Positions 15,955-21,352 of a DNA stretch of 34,027 nucleotides are shown here, piece after piece. The notes under the pieces are model-generated. The model saw only the letters and a list, made by a program, of their open reading frames with translations. It had not been told where the DNA came from and ran no database searches. Within the stretch, counting starts at the first letter, position 1; the number at the start of each line of letters is the position of its first letter. Source of the stretch: a virus; IMG/VR virus record IMGVR_UViG_3300005541_000016, positions 1 through 34,027 of that record; one strand, written 5' to 3'. A program made the translations under genes and the position numbers.

Positions 15955-16707
15955 CTAAGGGTTGTTATACGTATTGGAAATTGGGTTGTATCTTCCGCCT
16001 CGTGATCCGGCTCCGCCCATGTTCGATTGTTCTACTTGCATGTACAGAACCTGCGCATTCATGGTCTTGACTTTCATCAAGGCTCGCGCCGCGTTATCGA
16101 TTGACCAGGCGCTGATCTGGGCCCGCCGTGGATACCGCGCGGCCAGCCTGACCGCCAATCCGTACTCGATGGCTTCCTGGTAAGCAGGCGGCAGATTCAC
16201 CGCCAGCGTCACATTCGCGAAGGACGGCACGCTCGCCCAGGTGTAAATCGCCACTGTTCCGACTTGCGAGGTGTCGGTGGGAATCGGCCATAGGGTAACG
16301 AGGCCGTTCGGCACAGTCCCCTGATAGTGCATCGTGGTCGGAATGGAGGATGTCAGTTCTTTCGGCGTGACCGCGGCCCATTCCTGATCGCTCAAAACGC
16401 GGAAAGGCTCTTCCACATTCGGCAATACCGACGTGAAGATATACCCGGCTCTTTCAATCCGGATCGGCCGCTGCGCGGGCCAGGTTGCGCTTATCGGACC
16501 TATCGAATACACCTGCTGATTGGCGAAGACCGGGAATAGCGAGCGCAGCTCCGCGTAGATGGTGAGCCGCTCGGCCTGCCAGGTATCGGTCATCGAGTTG
16601 AGCACGGCCAGGCCGTCCGAGGTATCGGGATTCGAGGGGCCGCGCTGGGGCGCGAGGAGGATGCCGGCGATGCGGAAGCCCGCGTAGATCAGATCGGAGA
16701 CTAACAT
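15955..16707 (-). CDS. P22 gp4-like head-closure / tail accessory protein, copy 1
   Basis: 250 residues. Start set at the ATG at 16707 (LVSDLIYAGFRIAGILLAP), where the family homology begins, rather than at an upstream start that would run 46 residues into the divergent gene. SDGLAVLNSMTDTWQAERLTIY is the gp4 N-terminal helix pair. A beta-rich middle with IRIERAGYI and VTLWPIPTD follows. The C-terminal helix PPAYQEAIEYGLAVRLAARYP and a Gly/Asn-rich tail close it. It is paralogous to the 14190 gene. Two gp4-like proteins may form two stacked rings, or one may be specialised (inference). Confidence 0.85.
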   Translation of the reverse strand: MLVSDLIYAGFRIAGILLAPQRGPSNPDTSDGLAVLNSMTDTWQAERLTIYAELRSLFPVFANQQVYSIGPISATWPAQRPIRIERAGYIFTSVLPNVEEPFRVLSDQEWAAVTPKELTSSIPTTMHYQGTVPNGLVTLWPIPTDTSQVGTVAIYTWASVPSFANVTLAVNLPPAYQEAIEYGLAVRLAARYPRRAQISAWSIDNAARALMKVKTMNAQVLYMQVEQSNMGGAGSRGGRYNPISNTYNNP

Positions 16708-16743
16708 GGAGGGAGGGGTAAGATGGAGGGAGGGGTAAGATTG
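16708..16743 (+). repeat. 17-bp direct tandem duplication
   Basis: ATGGAGGGAGGGGTAAG occurs twice in a row in the gap between the divergent starts at 16707 and 16748 (the first copy overlaps the start codon). It gives the plus-strand gene a purine-rich, SD-like leader. Confidence 0.85.
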
Positions 16744-16747
16744 GGGA

Positions 16748-17047
16748 ATGGCGAAGCGCGAAGTGCTATTAACCGCGCCCGGTTTCGCGGGCAGAACCGC
16801 CGACGTCGTCTCGCCGGAGCAAGCGGAAGACTCCGATATGGTCATCTGTCCGTACGCTGGCGAGATACGGGAGCACCGGAAAGCCTATACCGTGTTTACC
16901 GAGTGCGCGAAGTGCCGCTCTCCCATCGGCTATCGAAACGATGCGCCGTCTAAGCCGCCCAAGCTCTGCCGCAACTGCGCGTTCCGTATGGTCCGCGAGC
17001 ATCGAGGGGGCTACGACCTGGTGTGCGGGCCACCTGAACGCATTTAG
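16748..17047 (+). CDS. Small zinc-ribbon protein
   Basis: 99 residues. CAKCRSPIGYR and LCRNCAFRMV form a C-x2-C / C-x2-C zinc ribbon at about residues 58-80. The N-terminal half is variable, and the C-terminus is basic (REHRGGYDLVCGPPERI). Start at ATG 16748 behind a purine-rich duplicated leader (GGAGGGAGGGG). Divergent from the gp4-like gene. Function unknown; the zinc ribbon could bind DNA, RNA or protein. Confidence 0.7.
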   Translation: MAKREVLLTAPGFAGRTADVVSPEQAEDSDMVICPYAGEIREHRKAYTVFTECAKCRSPIGYRNDAPSKPPKLCRNCAFRMVREHRGGYDLVCGPPERI

Positions 17048-17083
17048 GGTGGGAGCTAAATTTAGGCGAGCGGCTAATGGCTG

Positions 17084-17287
17084 CTAATTCTGCTGAGCGC
17101 GCACGCCCATGGTGATGTTCTTCGCCAGCTTTATGAGCGGGTTCGGGTAACTCCAGCATTCGCCGGATTCGAGCAGAAAGCACACCCAGAGCAGATCCGC
17201 CTGCGGCCCGTAGTCGATGACCGCGAACGCGATCGCCGCGCCCTTCGGTGTATCGAGATAGAGAACCTGCCGCAGTTCGGTGAGCAT
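17084..17287 (-). CDS. Small phage protein, LTELRQVLYLDTPKG family
   Basis: 67 residues. LTELRQVLYLDTPKGAAIAFAVIDYGPQADLLWVCFLLESGECWSYPN looks like one small beta-sheet domain and resembles short conserved phage proteins that often sit near virion genes (memory of the pattern; function unknown). It lies 9 nt downstream of structured element C on the same strand, so transcripts reading into it would carry that element in the leader. Confidence 0.7.
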   Translation of the reverse strand: MLTELRQVLYLDTPKGAAIAFAVIDYGPQADLLWVCFLLESGECWSYPNPLIKLAKNITMGVRAQQN

Positions 17288-17296
17288 CTGGTCTTT

Positions 17297-17354
17297 GGAG
17301 GCTCCTGGACGCCAACCGTGTGGGCCTTACGTCAAAGCTCAGCAGAACAGGAGC
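17297..17354 (-). ncRNA. Structured 3' element, copy C, with compensatory change
   Basis: Starts 4 nt after the TGA of the 17359-17496 ORF. The ends read GCTCCTG and CAGGAGC, where the other copies have GCTCCGG and CCGGAGC: a G-C pair changed to a U-A pair on both sides, which supports real base pairing. Shares TCTGCTGA and CGGTTGG with the other copies. Confidence 0.7.
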
Positions 17355-17358
17355 AACT

Positions 17359-17496
17359 TCAAGATTGAGTTAGACTGGAGTCCTGCATGTGACGTTTCCT
17401 CCGAGCGCGCGATGCGAACTCCGTAGAGCAGGTCTTCTCAGCGGTAAGAATGTTCGCGCGCTCGTCTAACTTGATAATCTTGTTTGCATGCCCCAT
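17359..17496 (-). CDS. Very small basic ORF preceding structured element C
   Basis: 45 residues beginning GHANKIIKLDERANILTAEK and ending in a basic segment (SRARRKRHMQD). The support is weak but concrete: it starts at ATG and ends 4 nt before element C, and the other three copies of that element all follow gene stops. No family recognised. Confidence 0.4.
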   Translation of the reverse strand: MGHANKIIKLDERANILTAEKTCSTEFASRARRKRHMQDSSLTQS

Positions 17497-17599
17497 CGAC
17501 GAAGACAGAACACCTACCGTCCGCGGCGAAGAGTGCGCCATCGGATCGCGCAGGCGAGGATGGCGGATACCGAGCAAGCGGCCGAGCGGGAGTACGAGC

Positions 17600-17830
17600 C
17601 TAGTGGCCCGAGCTGTGCCCCGACCCATCACCGTGGAGCTTTCGATTCGCCTTCGCGTCAATCCGCGCCTCCGTCGACGCGCTGATAACGCCCTTGTGCT
17701 CCATTTCGGCCGCACGTCCCTTCGCCTTAGCGGCGTGGGAGGCGTCATTTATCGGATACTTCCGTTCTGCAGGGAGCGCGAATTGCGATGAGTCAAGCGC
17801 GTTACGCGCGGCTGCGTTGAGTTTTGCCAC
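17600..17830 (-). CDS. Small phage protein with FALPxxRKYPINDASHA motif
   Basis: 76 residues from GTG 17830, which lies 2 nt after the stop of the 17833 gene (TAA-TC-GTG); an upstream GTG at 17899 would overlap that gene by 67 nt. The sequence ARNALDSSQFALPAERKYPINDASHAAKAKGRAAE matches a motif common in phage proteins (SSxFALPxxRxYPIxDxxHAxxAxxR), seen alone or fused to larger virion proteins. The C-terminus GDGSGHSSGH resembles the ends of the next two minus genes upstream. Function unknown. Confidence 0.75.
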   Translation of the reverse strand: MAKLNAAARNALDSSQFALPAERKYPINDASHAAKAKGRAAEMEHKGVISASTEARIDAKANRKLHGDGSGHSSGH

Positions 17831-17832
17831 GA

Positions 17833-18096
17833 TTAGTGCCCCGTCCAGTGCCCGTCGCCGTCGCTCGATGAGACGGTGGGCTTCATCTTTGCCCGCCACG
17901 TCGAATGGACATAGGAGGATTCGCCCAAGCTGGCGCGAGCGTCTTTCACCATAGCGTCGAGGTTGCCGTCTTTCGAATTCGGCGCCGACTGCGGGAGGCC
18001 AGCGGGCGAGGGACTGTCAGTATCCCCGTAGCCTTGCTTTTTGAGAAGTCTGCGCGCCTCAATTTGCGCGTCAATGGGATCGTTGTTATCGGGCAT
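17833..18096 (-). CDS. Small hypothetical protein with GDGHWTGH tail
   Basis: 87 residues, starting at ATG 18096 (PDNNDPIDAQIEARRLLKKQGYG). Mainly polar and probably partly disordered (Pro/Ser-rich 27-45), ending SSDGDGHWTGH. The tail is shared in kind with the genes on both sides (17600 and 18296). Its stop is 2 nt from the next GTG, indicating coupling. Confidence 0.65.
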   Translation of the reverse strand: MPDNNDPIDAQIEARRLLKKQGYGDTDSPSPAGLPQSAPNSKDGNLDAMVKDARASLGESSYVHSTWRAKMKPTVSSSDGDGHWTGH

Positions 18097-18116
18097 CGTA
18101 GTTTAACCTTGTAGTT

Positions 18117-18219
18117 GCGGGGTGGAGGAACGGAAGACTCGCCGGCGCTAACGGACGCCGGTGTCGTCGTGGGTGCGCGCGCGCCGCGATGGCGTGCCGG
18201 TTCGAGTCCGGCCCCCGCT
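18117..18219 (+). tRNA. Class II tRNA-like sequence, atypical (possible tRNA-Leu relic)
   Basis: GCGGGG pairs with CCCCGC at the ends. GAG/CTC forms a D-stem around GAACGGAAGA, and GCCGG-TTCGAGT-CCGGC is a textbook T-arm. A long GC-rich variable arm makes it class II, and the acceptor and D-arm resemble bacterial tRNA-Leu (GCGGGGGTGGCGGAA). Oddities: the acceptor stem is 6 bp, the anticodon arm spans 20 nt (CCGGCG-CTAACGGA-CGCCGG, with an 8-nt loop), and no CCA is encoded. It may be a decayed tRNA, an attachment-site relic or an unusual functional tRNA. The anticodon cannot be assigned safely. Confidence 0.5.
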
Positions 18220-18226
18220 AATCGAA

Positions 18227-18280
18227 AAGCTTTCAGCTATCAGCTATCAGGCGGGCCAAACGCCCGATCTTTCAGCTCGC
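18227..18280. repeat. Heptad repeat with GGGCCAAACGCCC hairpin
   Basis: AAAGCT, TCAGC heptads, then GCGGGCCAAACGCCC, the reverse complement of the hairpin found in the three elements inside the giant gene, here intergenic after the tRNA-like sequence. Confidence 0.9.
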
Positions 18281-18295
18281 GTTTTGCTTGGGTAT

Positions 18296-18475
18296 TTATC
18301 GCCCACTCCAATGTCCGTCGCCATCACCCGCGCTCGGCGTCTTCGCCTTATCGCGCACATGCTCGGGCAGCGATTTGAAATCCGTCGCCGCGCGCCATTC
18401 CTTCTTCTGCGCCTCGGAAAGCGGGCTGTTCTTCGACTCCATGTAGCGCTGCTGCGCGCGAGATGCGTAGGGCAT
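18296..18475 (-). CDS. Small phage protein starting PYASRAQQRYMES
   Basis: 59 residues from ATG 18475. PYASRAQQRYMESK is the conserved opening of a short, very common phage protein family; the next part (SEAQKKEWRAATDFKSLPEHVRDK) fits its usual KSLPERV segment. The C-terminus GDGDGHWSGR repeats the glycine/histidine tail of the two following genes. Function unknown, often near portal or head genes. Its start is 14 nt from the divergent GTG at 18490. Confidence 0.78.
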   Translation of the reverse strand: MPYASRAQQRYMESKNSPLSEAQKKEWRAATDFKSLPEHVRDKAKTPSAGDGDGHWSGR

Positions 18476-18489
18476 GAGAGGATCGAGTT

Positions 18490-18765
18490 GTGGAGATTGC
18501 GGACGATGACTGGGTTTTCGGCTTCGATCACCCGCATAGCATAGGCTCGGCGCATACGGTTCCGTGCGAACAATGCAAAGAAGCGCCGGAGGAGAGGGGT
18601 TATCTCTTCGGGCCCGATGGAAAGCTATTGGTCGGGACCGCGATGCTGATCGTGGCCGAGGCTACCGAGATCGACTGGCGAGATTGCCTTCTGCGGCGCG
18701 GAAGCAGGTTCGCGTACCTGCTGCCAAGTCATTCTGCCTACTTCTACTTCGTGAGGCCCGATTAG
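18490..18765 (+). CDS. Hypothetical small protein with a CEQC motif
   Basis: 91 residues. GTG start at 18490, divergent from the 18475 gene. CEQCKEAPEERG is followed by a beta-rich segment (GTAMLIVAEATEIDWRDCLL, RFAYLLPSHSAYFYFV). The single Cys pair may be half of a metal site. No family recognised. It is followed 30 nt later by the 18796 gene on the same strand. Confidence 0.6.
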   Translation: MEIADDDWVFGFDHPHSIGSAHTVPCEQCKEAPEERGYLFGPDGKLLVGTAMLIVAEATEIDWRDCLLRRGSRFAYLLPSHSAYFYFVRPD

Positions 18766-18795
18766 AGTGCTATTTGAGCGGGTAATCGTCAACTG

Positions 18796-19080
18796 ATGCC
18801 GAACAAGTTACTGACGCGCGACGAGTTTGTTGAGGAGGTATCGAAGCCGTTCCTGCGCGCGATCGTCACCGATCTGCTGCGCCACCCTCCGAAACCGGGG
18901 GAGGTCTTCGTAATCCAGCCGCTATTCGGAGATACTGCGGGGGCACTACTGAGCGCACCCGAAGATCCCGCCAGATATAAGGCCTGGATTGACGGGTTTT
19001 ACGACGGTCTCGAAAAGCTGGGTGGCCCGACTCCAGGCTTTGACGTGCCGCCACGTCCGAGGCTGACGGCTGAAAGCTGA
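18796..19080 (+). CDS. Hypothetical small protein, C-terminus made by repeat
   Basis: 94 residues from ATG 18796. The fold looks helical (TRDEFVEEVSKPFLRAIVTDLLRHP), followed by a beta/turn segment and the helix KAWIDGFYDGLEKLG. No motif recognised. The last residues (LTAES) and the TGA are encoded by a heptad repeat that separates it from the convergent gene at 19084. Confidence 0.6.
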   Translation: MPNKLLTRDEFVEEVSKPFLRAIVTDLLRHPPKPGEVFVIQPLFGDTAGALLSAPEDPARYKAWIDGFYDGLEKLGGPTPGFDVPPRPRLTAES

Positions 19081-19085
19081 GAGCT
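19061..19085. repeat. Heptad repeat between convergent genes
   Basis: GGCTGACGGCTGAAAGCTGAGAGCT. It holds the stop of the plus gene (TGA), and its left-facing edge makes the TAG of the minus gene at 19084. Confidence 0.9.
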
Positions 19086-19335
19086 AATTCGTTTTCGCGT
19101 TACACGCGATCTCGTCGATGGCCCGCGCGTCGTGCGCCATCGCGTTCGAGACCGTGGGGTTGCCTTCCATGACGCCGACGAAGCCGCCGGGCTGCCAGCA
19201 GCCGAGTGAGACAGTTCCCGCGCCCACCGCCATACAGTTTGTCGCGTCGATCAGAACGGCGTGGCAGCGCAGGCAGCGCTGGATAAGCCCATCGGGCTCG
19301 GCGGCGATGTGGACGGTCGTAAAGCTATCAGCCAT
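19084..19335 (-). CDS. Small protein with MADSF start and Cys-rich centre
   Basis: 83 residues. The start MADSF is encoded by a heptad repeat (CTGATGGCTGATAGCTTT), as in the two Tat-signal genes at 10061 and 10388, but no twin arginine follows. QRCLRCHAVLIDATNC has a C-x2-C-H pattern and a further Cys (C46), perhaps a metal site. The C-terminal part (MEGNPTVSNAMAHDARAIDEIACN) is helical. The stop TAG is formed at a repeat junction. No family recognised. Confidence 0.55.
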   Translation of the reverse strand: MADSFTTVHIAAEPDGLIQRCLRCHAVLIDATNCMAVGAGTVSLGCWQPGGFVGVMEGNPTVSNAMAHDARAIDEIACNAKTN

Positions 19336-19348
19336 CAGCTATCAGCTT
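19322..19348. repeat. Heptad repeat supplying a start codon
   Basis: AAGCTATCAGCCATCAGCTATCAGCTT. Reverse-read it gives AGCTGATGGCTGATAGCTT and contains the ATG of the 19084-19335 gene. Confidence 0.9.
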
Positions 19349-19355
19349 AGCGTAG

Positions 19356-19736
19356 CTACATCCTGTCATAACTTATGAGGATTACGTCTCCTGTTTGCGA
19401 ACCGTCGACCCAAATTTCATGGATCTTGATACCGCAGCGGTCCTGGCCTTGCGGCTGCGTTTTGTTGTACGCGCCGGCGGCCTGGCCCGCGCTCGGGCTA
19501 CCGATCTCCAGGCTGAGGTCGTTCGCGTTCGTCGCGAGCGGCCCGGCGACTCGGCCTATGGCGATGCCATCGAGGATGTAGCCGAGGCCCGTCGAGCCAT
19601 CCTTCATCTGAATGGAGAGCTGCCACGCAAACACTTGGTCGGCGGTCGTTGGGGCGCGCGTGGCGAAGGAAACTTCGGTGGCGAGGTTAACCGGCGTGCC
19701 GGCGGCGACGGTGACTCTGAAATTGTGCTGGCTCAT
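19356..19736 (-). CDS. Small virion-type beta protein
   Basis: 126 residues. Predominantly beta-strand pattern (FRVTVAAGTPVNLATEVSFATR, VFAWQLSIQMKDGSTGLGYILDGIA, DRCGIKIHEIWVDGSQTGDVILISY). This two-motif layout, with a strand pair early and a DGSQTGDVILISYD end, resembles small phage head or baseplate-type proteins. It lies downstream of the coat and the secreted-type gene on the minus strand, so a structural role is likely but not shown. Confidence 0.65.
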   Translation of the reverse strand: MSQHNFRVTVAAGTPVNLATEVSFATRAPTTADQVFAWQLSIQMKDGSTGLGYILDGIAIGRVAGPLATNANDLSLEIGSPSAGQAAGAYNKTQPQGQDRCGIKIHEIWVDGSQTGDVILISYDRM

Positions 19737-19749
19737 GGTGTTTGTTCGA

Positions 19750-19782
19750 GGCTGAAAGCTGAGAGCTGATAGCTGATAGCTT
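19750..19782. repeat. Heptad repeat followed by T-run
   Basis: GGCTGAAAGCTGAGAGCTGATAGCTGATAGCTT followed by TTTTTCAAAAAA. Upstream of the 19736 start on the minus strand. Confidence 0.88.
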
Positions 19783-19869
19783 TTTTCAAAAAAGTGAGGA
19801 CGCGCGTTTGGGGATAGCGCGCCCTCGAGGGTTTTTACTGCGGGGAGTTGTGCTGCGGGGATCGTTGAG

Positions 19870-19996
19870 AAGCTGTCAGCTCTCAGCTATCAGCCTTCAG
19901 CTCGCGCCTACCCGCGAGCCGCGCTTAGCGCCCTTCGGGCAAGAACGGGCGGCTTCGTGACGCGGCTGAGGACTGATAGCTGAGAACTGACAACTT
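19870..19996. repeat. Composite palindromic heptad element
   Basis: TCAGC heptads from 19870, a GC-rich core with small hairpins (CGGGTAGGCGCGAG and GCCCTTCGGGC-like), then GCTGA heptads ending GACAACTT. Fills much of the 19737-20082 gap. Confidence 0.82.
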
Positions 19997-20004
19997 GTTT
20001 CCCT

Positions 20005-20061
20005 GGAGGCTCCGGGCCGCCAACCGGGTGAATCGTTCCACCGCGATCAGCAGACCGGAGC
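20005..20061 (-). ncRNA. Structured 3' element, copy A
   Basis: On the minus strand it begins 21 nt after the stop of the secreted-type gene. The outer helix is GCTCCGG/CCGGAGC, with TCTGCTGATC, then GGTG...CACC as an inner helix and CGGTTGG. Closest to copy D at 31863. Confidence 0.72.
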
Positions 20062-20082
20062 AAGCCCCAAGGAACAAACCCA

Positions 20083-21231
20083 TTACAAAGGGACGGTTGT
20101 ATAGAAAACGTGCACTCCCAACAGATTCGTAATCGTCGCCGCTGATGGAGTGGCCGCCCCCTGCAAAGACAGGGTGAACAGATACTTTGTCAAATCGGCG
20201 AGGATGAACGGGGTGCTAGGTGTGAACGCGATCGTATAAAACGCGCCGGCGGTTGTGATCGCGGTATTCGCCGAAGCGATCACCGGAGTCACGACCAGCG
20301 TTCCCGCATCCGCCCGTACCGGGGTAACGGTCGAGGCGGTTTCAGAGGCTCCGGGAGCGGGCAGGACAATCTTCGAAAAGACGATCGAGCCGTTGTAGGT
20401 GCCGGAAGCAAGTGTGTTGACTTGGGTTCCCAAAGCCGTGGTCTGGACTCCGTAGTCCGCGACGATCTTGGAAATCCAGACACCCCTGCCAGTCGAAGTG
20501 CGGAAGGGCACTTTGATGTCGCAGGTGTAGGTCATCGTGTTGGTTGTCGCCGAGGAGGTGGTGGCGACTTGCATCGCGTACACGTTCGACGCGCCCGTCA
20601 CGGTAATGCCGAGCGTGCCGGCGTGGTCGGAGACCGAGGGAGCGCACGCCGCCGGATCGAGGTCGAACTCATTGTCCGTGAAGGTGTACATATCGATCGG
20701 AATCTGTTTGGTCCAGATGCCGGCGTTGACCTGGCCCGTTGCCGGGCAAGTCCAGATGGTCCCCGTGTCCACCGAAATGAAGGGGAGAACGGTAAGCGCG
20801 GTCGACGTGCAGCCGCCGGTAGGATCGTACTTTTTGAAATACGAGCCCCCGCCGACATACACGGTGGCGCCGCTCAGGTGCGAGACGGCTGCCGTGCCCA
20901 TTGCGCCGCGCTCGACGGGAACCTTATAGATGGTTCCCACCGTGATGGGCGCGCTGTTCACGAGCATGACTTCCCTGTCCACCATGAGGTAGGTCTCGGG
21001 CGGCCCCAATTGGGGATCGCCGATGCCCCCCAGCGGGAAGGGCTGCAGGTTGCCGGTGATGTTGGTCGAGGCGTTGACGTAGACCGGGCCGGTAGGCGTG
21101 GAGGTGGCGTTGATCGCGCCGGGAACGGCCGCGGCAAGCGTGGTCGTGGTGATTGCGGCCTGGCCGAAGACGAGCTGCGCGCTGGCCGCCAGGAGAAGCG
21201 AGAGGGAGAAACTGCGGATGAATTTATTCAT
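20083..21231 (-). CDS. Secreted-type beta-rich protein downstream of the coat gene
   Basis: 382 residues from ATG 21231, chosen because AGGAA lies at SD distance and the N-terminus is then a classical Sec signal: MNKFIRSFSLSLLLAASAQ followed by LVFGQAA, with cleavage plausible after FG or GQA. An upstream in-frame ATG at 21258 would bury it. The mature part is Thr/Ala/Val-rich and beta-like (TTTTLAAAVPGAINATSTPTG, VPVERGAMGTAAVSHLSGATVYVG). The ERGxxGTxAxxHxxGxxV segment is common in phage virion surface proteins. Phage structural proteins rarely carry Sec signals, so it may be a decoration protein with a misleading hydrophobic start or a truly exported accessory. Structured element A follows its stop. 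Confidence 0.72.
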   Translation of the reverse strand: MNKFIRSFSLSLLLAASAQLVFGQAAITTTTLAAAVPGAINATSTPTGPVYVNASTNITGNLQPFPLGGIGDPQLGPPETYLMVDREVMLVNSAPITVGTIYKVPVERGAMGTAAVSHLSGATVYVGGGSYFKKYDPTGGCTSTALTVLPFISVDTGTIWTCPATGQVNAGIWTKQIPIDMYTFTDNEFDLDPAACAPSVSDHAGTLGITVTGASNVYAMQVATTSSATTNTMTYTCDIKVPFRTSTGRGVWISKIVADYGVQTTALGTQVNTLASGTYNGSIVFSKIVLPAPGASETASTVTPVRADAGTLVVTPVIASANTAITTAGAFYTIAFTPSTPFILADLTKYLFTLSLQGAATPSAATITNLLGVHVFYTTVPL

Positions 21232-21256
21232 GGATTTGATTTCCTGTTCAGCGAAC

Positions 21257-21350
21257 AAGCTGTCAGCTATCAGCCGTCAGCCGTCAGCTCGCGTTGAACG
21301 CGAGGCGCGGCCGTTTAAGCTGAGAGCTGAAAGCTGATAGCTGAGAGCTT
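21257..21350. repeat. Long palindromic heptad element
   Basis: AAGCTGTCAGC heptads, centre CTCGCGTTGAACGCGAG (perfect stem), then GCTGA heptads ending AGCTT. Lies between the coat stop and the secreted-type gene start, both on the minus strand. Confidence 0.92.
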
Positions 21351-21352
21351 TC

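Noticed and set aside
17359-17748. A 129-residue minus ORF ending at 17359
   Set aside because: Its first two thirds overlap the 17600 gene and are Arg/Pro-rich shadow sequence; only the last 45 codons are plausible and these are listed separately.
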